Assembly (NCBI RefSeq): GCF_005862305.2
Contig: NZ_CP054022.1
Location: 310,001-374,000 of the forward strand
Length of the DNA stretch: 64,000 nt
Direction: 5' to 3'
From: Rhizobium indicum
Lineage (GTDB): Bacteria; Pseudomonadota; Alphaproteobacteria; Rhizobiales; Rhizobiaceae
Part shown: one piece after another, positions 50,209 to 59,249 of the stretch
Numbering within the stretch: the stretch's first letter is position 1
Layout of the letters: each line of letters opens with the position of its first letter
The notes under the pieces: generated by a model
The model's database searches: none
What the model was told of the DNA's origin: nothing
What the model saw: the letters and a program-made list of their open reading frames with translations, nothing else
Program-made: the position numbers and the translations under genes

Positions 50209-51243
50209 TCAAGCCGAGTCGCGCATGACCAGCGTTGCCTCGAGGATCACCTTGTTCGTCATAGGGGTCGTCCCATCATCCTCGCTTTCGATATGCGCCA
50301 GCAACAGCTCTACGGATTTCGCGGCGATCTCGGGCGCGTTCTGGGCCATCGTCGTCAGCGACGGACAGGTATATCGGCTCAGCGGGTGGTCGTCGTGCCC
50401 GGCAATGCGTACGTCGCACGCGTCACTACGGCCGATTTTCAGTCCCGAAGCGAATGCGGCAGCCATTGCTCCGAAAGCGAAGCGGTCATTGGCGCATAGC
50501 AGCGTTTTGCCGGGAAGGCCGCCTTTGGCAAGAATTCTCTGCATCTGCTCGTATCCGAGACGCTCGAATTCCCAGGAAGGTGGTGCGTCGCAATCGATGA
50601 CCAGCGGAGCATGCCCTTCCCTCGCCATGGTCGCGCGATAGCTCTCCTGCCGCTCGCCGGCATTTTCGGTCAAATGCGGAATCTCCAGGAATATCGGTGG
50701 CTCACCGGACCGGCAGAGATATTGCACAATGGCTGCCATGCTTTGCGCGTTATCGTTGCCGACATAGGGAAGGTCAGCGCCGGCAGGGTTGTCGAAGCAG
50801 ACGACGGGGATTGCGCCGCTTAGTCTTTCCAGCGCGGAACGGCGTGAACCGGCTCCGAGCGGCGCCACGATCGCGCCTGCAACCTTCAGCGACAGCAAGG
50901 TCCGCACGGCCTCCGCCTCCAGCTCCGGCCGCGTATGCGAAGAGATCTGGACGGGCCAGAATCCCTTTTCGCGCAACTCCAGCTCGATCAGCGACACGAC
51001 CTGCACATAAAAGGGATCCGACATGGTCGGGACCAGAATCCCGATATTCCTGGTACGCTTGCGATTGAGATGCCGGGCGAAAAGGTTCGGCTCGAAATGC
51101 GACTTCTTGAGAGCCGCCTCGATACGCTTGCGGGTCACCTCCTTGATCTGTGAGGGATCATCGAAATATTTCGACAAGGTCGGACGCGATACGCCGGCGG
51201 CAGTCGCGAAGTCGTCCATCGATTTATAATTTTTCTTGGCCAT
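50209..51243 (-). CDS. LacI family transcriptional regulator
   Basis: 344 residues. HTH DFATAAGVSRPTLSKYFDDP with hinge helix; periplasmic-binding-protein-like effector domain (NIGILVPTMSDPFYVQVVSL, VVCFDNPAGADLPYVGNDNA, GLKIGRSDACDVRIAGHDDH). It is divergent from the sugar binding-protein gene at 51817, with candidate operators between. It probably controls the importer in response to free sugar, alongside the phospho-sugar-sensing DeoR. Confidence 0.92.
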   Translation of the reverse strand: MAKKNYKSMDDFATAAGVSRPTLSKYFDDPSQIKEVTRKRIEAALKKSHFEPNLFARHLNRKRTRNIGILVPTMSDPFYVQVVSLIELELREKGFWPVQISSHTRPELEAEAVRTLLSLKVAGAIVAPLGAGSRRSALERLSGAIPVVCFDNPAGADLPYVGNDNAQSMAAIVQYLCRSGEPPIFLEIPHLTENAGERQESYRATMAREGHAPLVIDCDAPPSWEFERLGYEQMQRILAKGGLPGKTLLCANDRFAFGAMAAAFASGLKIGRSDACDVRIAGHDDHPLSRYTCPSLTTMAQNAPEIAAKSVELLLAHIESEDDGTTPMTNKVILEATLVMRDSA

Positions 51244-51432
51244 TCAATTCCTTACTGCCGGGACGACGACAACTGATCGGGAATGACTTCACGCAACGGC
51301 CGATCCTCTGACGCGCCAAATCACGCATTCGGCAATTTGTACAGGTGGTCTTCGTATCCTGAATCGTCGAAAACCACCGCGTAAGCCGGCGTGATCCGTC
51401 ATTTTTGGTGCGGGCCCTGCCCTCCCTTTCGA

Positions 51433-51589
51433 AAATCGAAATATTCCCTTCACTGCGACTTGCGCCATTTGCGCCGCGTGGTTGCAAAAGGTGCTTGTTT
51501 CAGCGCCCCAAATTCGAAAATTTGCAGTGAAGACGCCGGGTTCCACGCTTTTCATTTTGTTGGGTAAACTTTCATTTGTTTACGAAAGT
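51433..51589. promoter_or_regulatory. operator cluster between lacI-type gene and sugar importer
   Basis: The 573-base gap 51244-51816 holds no gene. Notable sites: AAATCGAAATATT (51433-51445), identical to a word in the aldolase/deoR promoter; CAAATT-CGAA-AATTTG (51509-51524), a perfect inverted repeat; two direct copies of a TTTCATTT-type motif about 20 bp apart (51549 and 51569 onward); and ACTTTC-N10-GAAAGT (51568-51589), a symmetric LacI-like site. Both DeoR and LacI control of the importer is suggested. Confidence 0.55.
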
Positions 51590-51733
51590 AAAGAAAAAAT
51601 GCGTCACAAGCAACACAAATGCTGCAGAAAAATACCGATGATGTCAATCGGTTTTATTATTTTTTATCAATGATTTAACTCGACACACGCCGTGAATGCC
51701 GGCCTCCCATCTCTTCCCGATCGCAGTTCTTCA

Positions 51734-51765
51734 TTGACAGCTGGGGGCTTCAGGGAACCTACTTT
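51734..51765 (+). promoter_or_regulatory. possible promoter of the sugar importer
   Basis: A TTGACA box at 51734-51739 is followed, 17-20 bases later, by the poor -10 candidates ACCTAC or TACTTT. It lies 78 bases before the binding-protein start and downstream of the operator cluster. Confidence 0.4.
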
Positions 51766-51816
51766 GCCTACGATCTTGAGGAGGATCGATTAACTGACAA
51801 TCTTTGGGAGGCACAG

Positions 51817-53064
51817 ATGAATATCAGAAAATTCGGCGTGACGATGCGGGCTGCCGTGGCGGTATGGGCGCTCTGCGCCACATCGGCGTTTGCCGACACC
51901 ACCATCGAGTTCATTCAATGGTGGGAACCCGAAATGCCGTCGGGCGCTCTGCGCGGCATCATGAACGATTTCGAAGCCAAAAACCCCGGCATCAAAGTGA
52001 CGCTGGTCAGCGGTCCCTATGCCACGACGCGTGACCAGATCGTCGTCGGTGCAGCCTCGGGAACGCTCAGCGACGTGGTGGGCCTCGATGGTGCCTGGGT
52101 AAACGGGCTCTCCAAGCAGGGCGCGATCGCCTCCATGGACGAACTGATGGAGAAGGCGAAATACGACAAAAGCCAGATCACCGATATCGTCAAGGTCGAT
52201 GGCAAGAGCGTGATGTTCCCGCTGGCATCCTTCGTCTATCCCGTCTTCGTGAACCTGGATATCGCCAAGGCGTCCGGCGTCGACAAGCTGCCGACGACGC
52301 GCACGGAATTTGCCGAAGCCGCGAAGAAAATGACCGACGCCTCGAAGAACCAATACGGCTGGGTCCTGCCGCTATCGCTGCAGTCTCCGAGCGGAATCCA
52401 GAACGACGTCATGTCCTGGGTCTGGGCCTCCGGCGCCTCGATGCTGAAGGACGGCAAGCCTGACCTCGAAAATGAAGCAGTCGTCGGCACGCTCGACTAT
52501 ATCGCTTCCCTCAACAAGGAAGGCGTTATTTCTCCCGGCATTTTTGCCAAGAAGGAACAGGACAAGGTCGAGGAATTCGTCAATGGCCGCGTCGGCATGA
52601 TGGTCGACTCCCTCGCCCATGTGAACCTCATCCGCGAGCGTAATCCGAAGCTCAATTTCGGCATCTCCGCTTTGCCGGCCACGGACGGCTACACCGGCAA
52701 GCGCGGCATGCCCTATGCGTCCTGGGGCATCGGCATCAGCGAGGGCAGCCAGCACAAGGAAGAAGCCTGGAAGCTCGTCGAATACCTGATGAGCCCTGAC
52801 GTCAACGGCCGTCTCGTCTCGATTGCCAATGCCTTCCCCGGCAACGTCCATGCCAAGCCGGACTTCGTGGCCTCGGACCCGATCTTCGCGGAAGCCTTCA
52901 AAATCTTCCAGAGCGGTTATCCTGCAAACGAATTCGTCGGCCTTCCGGTTGCCGAAGAGCTGATGCGCGACATGAACGTCGAAGTTCAGAAGATGTTCGA
53001 CGGCGGGCAGTCAGCCAAGGAAGCAGCTGCCAATACCGAGAAGGCTTGGCTGGCGAAGTTCTAA
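51817..53064 (+). CDS. sugar ABC transporter substrate-binding protein (family 1)
   Basis: 415 residues, with GGGAGG upstream of the ATG. The signal peptide ends ALCATSAFADT. Family 1 receptor: IEFIQWWEPEMPSGALRGIM, DFEAKNPGIKVTLVSGPYAT, SDVVGLDGAWVNGLSKQGAI and a hinge with YGWVLPLSL; the C-terminus is NTEKAWLAKF. Periplasmic receptor for an oligosaccharide or sugar alcohol. First gene of a three-gene unit lacking an ATPase. The adjacent LacI is the likely regulator. Confidence 0.92.
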   Translation: MNIRKFGVTMRAAVAVWALCATSAFADTTIEFIQWWEPEMPSGALRGIMNDFEAKNPGIKVTLVSGPYATTRDQIVVGAASGTLSDVVGLDGAWVNGLSKQGAIASMDELMEKAKYDKSQITDIVKVDGKSVMFPLASFVYPVFVNLDIAKASGVDKLPTTRTEFAEAAKKMTDASKNQYGWVLPLSLQSPSGIQNDVMSWVWASGASMLKDGKPDLENEAVVGTLDYIASLNKEGVISPGIFAKKEQDKVEEFVNGRVGMMVDSLAHVNLIRERNPKLNFGISALPATDGYTGKRGMPYASWGIGISEGSQHKEEAWKLVEYLMSPDVNGRLVSIANAFPGNVHAKPDFVASDPIFAEAFKIFQSGYPANEFVGLPVAEELMRDMNVEVQKMFDGGQSAKEAAANTEKAWLAKF

Positions 53065-53083
53065 GCACGTCGCTTTCACGGAT

Positions 53084-53113
53084 CACCGGCAGCGCAACCA
53101 GGCGCTGCCGGTG
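53084..53113 (+). terminator. hairpin directly after the binding-protein gene
   Basis: Perfect 12-bp stem CACCGGCAGCGC / GCGCTGCCGGTG with a 6-base loop, 20 bases after the stop and 39 before the permease start. No T tract: probably an attenuator or mRNA stabiliser. Confidence 0.65.
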
Positions 53114-53152
53114 CAAGTCGTCAAATTTCGGCAGAATAGAAAGTCACAGCTC

Positions 53153-54091
53153 ATGAATCATTCGGCTACGGCTCTGGTCGCTGCGCACCCCAAAGCGCGA
53201 AGAAAAGGATGGCTTCGTTACAGCACCCTGAGGAAGCTGGTGCCGTATTTCTACGTGTCGCCGGCGACCCTGCTGCTTGTCCTGCTGATGCTGTTTCCCA
53301 TGGTGATGGTCTTCAAATATTCACTGATGGACGGCGCCATCATGAAAAAGGACGCTGCCTTCGCGGGCGTCCAGAATTATATGACGATCTTCGAGAATCC
53401 GGTCTTCTGGCAGTCGGTCGCGCAGACGCTTTATTTCACGATCATGAGCGTCGTCTTCCACTTCATCATCGGCCTGGCCTTTGCGCTGCTGTTGAACACC
53501 AACCGCGTCGATCCGCTTATTCGCAGCATCCTGCGTGTGCTCTTCATCCTGCCCTGGCTGTTTACCGCCGTCATCATCGCCATCATCTGGCGCCTGCTGC
53601 TCGACCCGAACGGCGTCGTCAACAGCGTGCTGATGGCGCTCCATATCATCAACTTCAAGGTCGAGTGGTTTTCGTCGACGCGCACCGCCATTCACGCTTT
53701 GACCTTTGCAAACATCTGGGCGGGTTATCCGCTTTACATGGTCAGCCTGCTCGCCGGCCTCCAGGGCATTTCGAAGGAGCTTTACGAGGCGGCCGGCATC
53801 GACGGCGCCAACGGACTCCAAAAGTTCTGGTACATCACCATTCCGCAGCTGATGCCGATCATCATCAGCATCGCGCTTCTCGATTTCATCTGGACGATGC
53901 AGGTTTTTCCGCTGGTATGGATGACGACGGGCGGCGGCCCGATCTATTCGACGGAAGTGCTCTCCACCTTCACCTACAAGCTCGCCTTCTCCCAATATGA
54001 ATTCTCGCTGGCTTCGGCGAGCGCGATGATCATCCTCATCATCTCGATGAGCGTCACCTATTTCTACATCAAACACCAGCAGCGCAGGTGA
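53153..54091 (+). CDS. sugar ABC transporter permease (MalF/UgpA class)
   Basis: 312 residues from the ATG at 53153; the open frame extends to 53111 through the hairpin, which cannot be coding. Six membrane helices, EAA loop EAAGIDGANGLQKFWYITIP. The N-terminal 35 residues are cytoplasmic and basic. It forms the channel with the next permease; ATPase partner presumably encoded at 42758. Confidence 0.92.
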   Translation: MNHSATALVAAHPKARRKGWLRYSTLRKLVPYFYVSPATLLLVLLMLFPMVMVFKYSLMDGAIMKKDAAFAGVQNYMTIFENPVFWQSVAQTLYFTIMSVVFHFIIGLAFALLLNTNRVDPLIRSILRVLFILPWLFTAVIIAIIWRLLLDPNGVVNSVLMALHIINFKVEWFSSTRTAIHALTFANIWAGYPLYMVSLLAGLQGISKELYEAAGIDGANGLQKFWYITIPQLMPIIISIALLDFIWTMQVFPLVWMTTGGGPIYSTEVLSTFTYKLAFSQYEFSLASASAMIILIISMSVTYFYIKHQQRR

Positions 54092-54096
54092 CCGCC

Positions 54097-54942
54097 ATGG
54101 CAAAGCGTTCCTTCAAGAGCTCCCTATTGCCGACCATCCTGACCTATCTCGGTCTGGCGATCGGCCTGGTTTTTTCGGCTTTTCCGATCGTGTGGATGTT
54201 TTTCAGTTCGCTGAAATCGAATACCGAAATCTTCGCCCTTCCGCCGCGGCTGTTGCCGGATGATTTCACGGTGGCCGCCTATCTGACGATTTTCAACGAT
54301 CCGGTGAAAGTGCGGTTCTTCATCAACAGCTACTTTGTCGCCGGCGTCGTCACCGCCCTGACCCTCCTCGTCGCGATCGTGACCGCCTACGGTTTCAGCC
54401 GTTATCAGTTCCGGTTCAAGAACACCTTGAACATCTTCATCATCAGCACCCAGACCGTTCCGCCGATTACCCTTCTCATTCCCTATTTCGGAATGGTGGT
54501 CGCCTTCAGGATCTTCGATACCTATCTGGCGCTGATCCTCACCTACATGGTCTTCACCCTGCCTTACGCCGTCCTTCTGATGACAGGCTATCTCAACACC
54601 TTGCCGAAAGAGCTGGACGAGGCCGTCCTGGTCGACGGCGGCTCGAGCTGGACGGCCCTATGGCGCGTCATCGTTCCGGTCTCCATCCCCGGGATCGTCG
54701 CCACCGCGGTCTACACCTTCCTGCTGGCGTGGAACGAATTCCTCTTTGCGCTGACGCTGACAAAGTCGATGGACCTCAGAACCGTTCCGATCGGCATCCA
54801 GCTTCTGATGGGCCAGCACGCCTTCGAATGGAACGAGATGATGGCGATGAGCGTGCTCGGTTCCCTTCCCCTTCTGGTCCTTTACCTGGTTGCTCAACGC
54901 TACTTCCTGGCAGGCATGACCGCCGGCTCAGTCAAAAGCTGA
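54097..54942 (+). CDS. sugar ABC transporter permease (MalG/UgpE class)
   Basis: 281 residues from the ATG at 54097, with AGGTGA before it; a GTG at 54088 overlapping the upstream stop is an alternative. EAA loop EAVLVDGGSSWTALWRVIVP, six helices, end YFLAGMTAGSVKS. The last 43 bases overlap the 3' end of the convergent HAD gene. Confidence 0.92.
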   Translation: MAKRSFKSSLLPTILTYLGLAIGLVFSAFPIVWMFFSSLKSNTEIFALPPRLLPDDFTVAAYLTIFNDPVKVRFFINSYFVAGVVTALTLLVAIVTAYGFSRYQFRFKNTLNIFIISTQTVPPITLLIPYFGMVVAFRIFDTYLALILTYMVFTLPYAVLLMTGYLNTLPKELDEAVLVDGGSSWTALWRVIVPVSIPGIVATAVYTFLLAWNEFLFALTLTKSMDLRTVPIGIQLLMGQHAFEWNEMMAMSVLGSLPLLVLYLVAQRYFLAGMTAGSVKS

Positions 54943-55745
54943 TGAGACGTCTCAGAACCTGCGCCAGCCGCGTTCAAGATTGTTTGGGCAATATCGGCAA
55001 AGCCAAGCCCGGCGGGCTGCGAGGAGACCCATTTCGGCGCGTGTTGCAATTGTGAAAGAACCGGGATGATGTTGTTGACCCCGAAGGAGTTGCGGATAAA
55101 GCCAAACATCGGTGCATCATTTCGAGAGTCACCGACGAAGGCGGTCACAGCGGCTGTTTCATCGGGATCGACACCAAACATCTCGGTTAAAACGCGCTCG
55201 CTCATCGAGCGCTTGTTGTAATCACCGATCCAAGTGTTGATGTGAATGGAGCTGATCGCAACCGTTCCGCCAATGGCTTTTATACTGGATGCGAGATCCT
55301 CGACCTCACGCGGGTCGTGACCCTGAATATCGATCGCGACGTCCGCCAGCCGAAAGACCTGGTCGTGGGCAATTCTGAACGCCGCGCCCCTTCGCGAGAC
55401 CAGCTCTTCGATTGCCTGGAGGTGCTGACGCTGGCGCTCGGTCTGGAGGGCGGCGTCCTCCCAATAGTCGAAGACGACTGCACCGTCCCGACGGGTGACA
55501 CAATATGCGCCACTTTCGCCGATGACTGCGGCCACCGGCCAGGCACGAACGATATGTTCGCACCAACCGGCGGAGCCGCCCGTAACCGGCACGACGGCAA
55601 TACCCGCCCGGCTGAGATCCCAGAGAGCTTCGTAGGTTTGCGGCAGAAGCTTGCCTTCGGTGGTCAGGGTATCGTCGATGTCGGTGAACAGGTAGCGCAC
55701 ATCCTGTAACTCACGAGCTGATGGCGCCAGGTCTACGTAGCTCAT
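54900..55745 (-). CDS. HAD superfamily phosphatase (Cof-like, subfamily IIB)
   Basis: 281 residues from the ATG at 55745, overlapping the deoR stop. HAD motif I is YLFTDIDDTLTTEGKLLP (nucleophile Asp in DIDDT), motif II region VVPVTGGSAGW, and motif IV FVGDSRNDAPMFGFI. Relatives include mannosyl-3-phosphoglycerate phosphatases. It stands in the ugp operon after the GlpR-like gene and may dephosphorylate glycerol-3-phosphate or a sugar phosphate. Its 3' end overlaps the opposing permease gene by 43 bases. Confidence 0.88.
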   Translation of the reverse strand: MSYVDLAPSARELQDVRYLFTDIDDTLTTEGKLLPQTYEALWDLSRAGIAVVPVTGGSAGWCEHIVRAWPVAAVIGESGAYCVTRRDGAVVFDYWEDAALQTERQRQHLQAIEELVSRRGAAFRIAHDQVFRLADVAIDIQGHDPREVEDLASSIKAIGGTVAISSIHINTWIGDYNKRSMSERVLTEMFGVDPDETAAVTAFVGDSRNDAPMFGFIRNSFGVNNIIPVLSQLQHAPKWVSSQPAGLGFADIAQTILNAAGAGSETSHQLLTEPAVMPARK

Positions 55746-56527
55746 GTCATGTCCTCGCTGCATGTGACCACGTCCAAGCCGCTCTCGGCGAGGGCATTGA
55801 TGGCGGCCGCTTCGCCAGGCAACCGATCGGTGTAAAAACGGGTGAGTTTGCTGAATGGCGCCACACGCACGGAAGCGTTTCGCGTCCACTTGCTGACGTC
55901 GGCGGCCAGAATCTGCGTTTGCGAATTCTCAAGGAGGGCATTGGTGATTTGGGCTTCGCTATAGCTGAAGTCCATCAGACCGTTGAGCGGGCTTAAAGCG
56001 CCTGCGCCGACGACTGCGTAAGTCGCATAGAATTTTTCGACGAACTTGATCACATCCGTGCCCACCACGTCGCGATCGTCGTGACGCAAAAGACCACCCG
56101 TCAAATGGACCTCGACACTCGGCGCGTCGCAAAGGCTCAAAGCGACGTGGATGTTGTTGGTGATCACCGTCAGACCCTGGTGATCACGCAACGCCTCTGC
56201 AACGAACCGAACCGTGCTGCCGATCCCCAGGAACACTGTCGCCTCTGCACCTATATCGGAAGCGACGCGCTTGGCGATCAGCCGCTTGGCCCGCCGATTG
56301 AGCTGGGCGCGGGCATTGAGCGAGATGTTGCTGCCCTCGACCGGTAGGTCGACGCCGCCGTGGAAGCGCCGCGCGTGCCCGAGATCGCATAATGCATTGA
56401 TATCGCGGCGGATCGTCTGCGTCGTCAAATCGTACCGGCGCGCCAGCTCCTCGATGTACTGAACACCTTCCGCTTCGATCAGCGCGAGGATCTCACGTTG
56501 TCGGCTCGATATGATCCGCTGCCCCAT
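55742..56527 (-). CDS. DeoR family regulator, GlpR-like
   Basis: 261 residues. HTH RQREILALIEAEGVQYIEEL followed by ARRYDLTTQTIRRDINALCD, and the signature ARRFHGGVDLP. The effector domain has VFLGIGSTVRFVAEALRDHQ, LTVITNNIHVALSLC, HLTGGLLRHDDRDVVG and LAADVSKW. It is encoded inside the glycerol-3-phosphate uptake operon, and a GlpR-type palindrome lies before ugpB at 61609. Repression relieved by glycerol-3-phosphate is the likely mode. Confidence 0.9.
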   Translation of the reverse strand: MGQRIISSRQREILALIEAEGVQYIEELARRYDLTTQTIRRDINALCDLGHARRFHGGVDLPVEGSNISLNARAQLNRRAKRLIAKRVASDIGAEATVFLGIGSTVRFVAEALRDHQGLTVITNNIHVALSLCDAPSVEVHLTGGLLRHDDRDVVGTDVIKFVEKFYATYAVVGAGALSPLNGLMDFSYSEAQITNALLENSQTQILAADVSKWTRNASVRVAPFSKLTRFYTDRLPGEAAAINALAESGLDVVTCSEDMT

Positions 56528-56536
56528 CGCCGCTCC

Positions 56537-57286
56537 TTACGTGAGGTAGACACTGGGGTCGTCTGTTATCACACCGGTCAAACCAACATCCCAGAAAGAT
56601 GCGAGCCGCCTGGGATCGTTGCAGGTCCACGCCCGCACCGAGATGCCGCGACGCACGGCCTCCTCGAGAAACCCGATACTCAGTGCCTTGTAGTCGAGAT
56701 GGATGGTCTTTGCGGGAATCGACCGAAGGACATCCAGCCAATCCGCAGGCAACTTGCTCCACAGCATGGCGAGCTCGTAGCTTGGATCAATCTCGTGCAT
56801 TCCCTTCAACGCAGCGGCATCAAAGCTCGAGATCATGATCTTGGTGTGCGCCGCCCGCGCCTTCAGATGTTGATCAACGACTTTGACCAGTTGGTCGAGT
56901 GACTTGTGATGGGCATGCTGCTTGATCTCGACATTGGCGTTGAGGCCGAGTTCGCCAAGCGCCGAAACAACGCGGGCCAGCGTTGGCAGTGGTTCACCTT
57001 TGAATTTAGGGCTGAACCATGAGCCCGCGTCGATGGCTTCGAGATCCGATGCGGTGAGGTCGGCAAGATTTCCCTTTGACGAGGAACAGCGATCGATAGA
57101 AACGTCGTGGATGACGACCGGCGTACCGTCGGCAAGAAGTGCAACGTCGAGTTCGACCCACTCCGCGCCTTGTTCAGCGGCCGCCCGGAAAGCGGCAATG
57201 GTATTCTCGGGCGCTATGGCAGAGGCGCCTCGATGCGCCTGAACTTCACTGCGTCTCGGGCCGGATCGCGGCTCTACGGTCGTCAT
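56537..57286 (-). CDS. ugpQ: glycerophosphodiester phosphodiesterase (UgpQ-like)
   Basis: 249 residues, against 247 for E. coli UgpQ. GDPD motif QAHRGASAIAPENTIAAFRA with catalytic His and Glu, then GAEWVELDVALLADGTPVVI and HDVSIDRC, and IEIKQ-type NVEIKQHAHH. The C-terminus reads RAWTCNDPRRLASFWDVGLT then GVITDDPSVYL. No signal peptide: cytoplasmic. It releases glycerol-3-phosphate from imported glycerophosphodiesters. It follows ugpC by 54 bases. Confidence 0.9.
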   Translation of the reverse strand: MTTVEPRSGPRRSEVQAHRGASAIAPENTIAAFRAAAEQGAEWVELDVALLADGTPVVIHDVSIDRCSSSKGNLADLTASDLEAIDAGSWFSPKFKGEPLPTLARVVSALGELGLNANVEIKQHAHHKSLDQLVKVVDQHLKARAAHTKIMISSFDAAALKGMHEIDPSYELAMLWSKLPADWLDVLRSIPAKTIHLDYKALSIGFLEEAVRRGISVRAWTCNDPRRLASFWDVGLTGVITDDPSVYLT

Positions 57287-57340
57287 CGTCTCATCACTTT
57301 CGTCGTCTTCTGGGTGGGATGGAGAAATAATAAACCGGAG

Positions 57341-58387
57341 TCAATCGGTGCGTTTTCCGGTATCGCTGTTGAAAGGGTGCATCGCGCCGACACGTGCGAA
57401 GACGTCGACATTTGCGTTCTCGGCAAAATCCGGACGCCCCGGTACGGTCAGGACGACCGTCTGCTGGCTCCCACCCAATCGCACATGCAGATGGCTTTCT
57501 CCCCCAATTGGCTCGAGCAACTCGACCGTTGCATTGAGACGAACGGAAGGCTCAACCGGCTTGGTGACGAGCAGCGCGTCTGGGCGAAGACCGACCATGT
57601 CGGTGCCGGCGGGCAATGCCAGGGCACTTTCGCTGTCGGCTGCCCTGAGGACGTCGATCGGCACAAGATTCATAGGCGGTGAGCCGATGAAGCTGGCGAC
57701 AAACAAACTCGCCGGGCGATCGTAGACCGCCACGGGCGTGCCGACCTGTTCGACAAGTCCTCCGTTCATGACGACCAGCCGGTCTGCCAGCGTCATCGCT
57801 TCAAGCTGGTCATGGGTGACATAGATGCTGGTGGTCTTCAGGCGCCGTTGCAGCCGGCGTATTTCAACGCGCATCTGTACCCGCAATTTGGCATCGAGAT
57901 TGGACAGAGGCTCATCGAAAAGGAAGGCGGCCGGCTCGCGAACGATGGCGCGCCCCATCGCAACACGCTGGCGTTGCCCGCCGGACAGTTCGCGAGGCTT
58001 ACGATCCAACATCGGCCCGATTTCGAGGATCTCGGCCGCCTCCGCCACACGGCGGTTGATTTCCGCCCGTTCGGTGCCGCGATTTTTCAAACCATATTCG
58101 AGATTTCCGCGCACGGTCATATGCGGATAAAGCGCGTAATTTTGAAAGACCATGGCGATATCGCGGTCGGCGGGCTCTGCCTTGTTGACATTGCGGCCGG
58201 CAATCTCGACGTGGCCCTCGCTGATGGTTTCCAGCCCGGCAATCATGCGAAGCAAAGTTGACTTGCCACAGCCGGACGGGCCGACGAGCACGATGAGTTC
58301 GCCATCCGCAACAGACAGGTTGATGCCTTTGACCGCCGGAACGGCACCATAATTCTTCTTGACGTCGATGATGTTGATCGTTGCCAT
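57341..58387 (-). CDS. ugpC: glycerol-3-phosphate ABC transporter ATP-binding protein UgpC
   Basis: 348 residues from the ATG at 58387, with CGGAG upstream; it starts one base after the ugpE stop. Walker [10 protein letters not shown], signature [19 protein letters not shown], Walker [18 protein letters not shown]-loop YVTHDQLEA and a TOBE domain. Gene order B-A-E-C-Q matches the E. coli ugp operon. Confidence 0.92.
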   Translation of the reverse strand: MATINIIDVKKNYGAVPAVKGINLSVADGELIVLVGPSGCGKSTLLRMIAGLETISEGHVEIAGRNVNKAEPADRDIAMVFQNYALYPHMTVRGNLEYGLKNRGTERAEINRRVAEAAEILEIGPMLDRKPRELSGGQRQRVAMGRAIVREPAAFLFDEPLSNLDAKLRVQMRVEIRRLQRRLKTTSIYVTHDQLEAMTLADRLVVMNGGLVEQVGTPVAVYDRPASLFVASFIGSPPMNLVPIDVLRAADSESALALPAGTDMVGLRPDALLVTKPVEPSVRLNATVELLEPIGGESHLHVRLGGSQQTVVLTVPGRPDFAENANVDVFARVGAMHPFNSDTGKRTD

Positions 58388-58388
58388 T

Positions 58389-59237
58389 TCATTTCTCCGT
58401 TTCGACCAGGCCTTTGACAAAAAGGCGTTGCATGGCGACGATGACGAGGACAGGTGGCAGGGCGGCCAGAATGACCGCTGCCATCACGAGGTTCCAGCGC
58501 GGCTCGGCATCGGCAACCGCTGCCATGCGCTGGATTCCCATTACGACGGTATAGAAGCTCTGGTCGGTCGTTATGATGAGCGGCCAGAGATACTGGTTCC
58601 AGCCGAGCACGAAGAGGATGATGAAGAGCGCCGCGATATTGGTGATCGACAGCGGCAGCAGAATATCGCGGAAGAACTTCATCGGCCCTGCTCCATCGAC
58701 ACGGGCAGCCTCCATCAGTTCGTCAGGGACTGTCAGAAAGAACTGACGAAACAGGAAGGTTGCGGTTGCCGATGCTATCAGCGGAATGATGAGGCCGCCG
58801 TAATTGTTCAGCATTCCAAGGTCGGCGACGACCTTATAGGTCGGCACGATGCGCACCTCGACCGGCAACATCAGGGTGATGAAGATCATCCAGAATGCCA
58901 AGGTCCGGAACGGAAACCGGAAATAGACGATGGCAAAGGCCGAAAGGATCGAAATGATGATCTTCCCGACGGCGACGCCAACCGCCATGATCAGCGAGTT
59001 GATCATCATCGGCCCGATCGGCGGCGCCCCTGAGCTTGTCATCCCGGATGACAGCATCGTCGAATAATTCTCGATGATGTGGCTACCTGGTGTCAGTGGT
59101 ACGACGCCTGACAAGAAGTCGTTTGGGCCGTGGCTCGATGCGATGAAAGCCACGTAGACCGGAAAGACCACGATCGTGACGCCAATGATGAGGACAAGGT
59201 GCGCCAGGAAATTTAGGAAGGGGCGATTTTCAACCAT
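58389..59237 (-). CDS. ugpE: glycerol-3-phosphate ABC transporter permease UgpE
   Basis: 282 residues (E. coli 281). It starts [20 protein letters not shown] and has the near-invariant [20 protein letters not shown] and [20 protein letters not shown], both shared with E. coli UgpE. EAA loop [20 protein letters not shown]. Ends [13 protein letters not shown]. Six membrane helices. Confidence 0.93.
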   Translation of the reverse strand: MVENRPFLNFLAHLVLIIGVTIVVFPVYVAFIASSHGPNDFLSGVVPLTPGSHIIENYSTMLSSGMTSSGAPPIGPMMINSLIMAVGVAVGKIIISILSAFAIVYFRFPFRTLAFWMIFITLMLPVEVRIVPTYKVVADLGMLNNYGGLIIPLIASATATFLFRQFFLTVPDELMEAARVDGAGPMKFFRDILLPLSITNIAALFIILFVLGWNQYLWPLIITTDQSFYTVVMGIQRMAAVADAEPRWNLVMAAVILAALPPVLVIVAMQRLFVKGLVETEK

Positions 59238-59249
59238 CCTTGGGATTCC

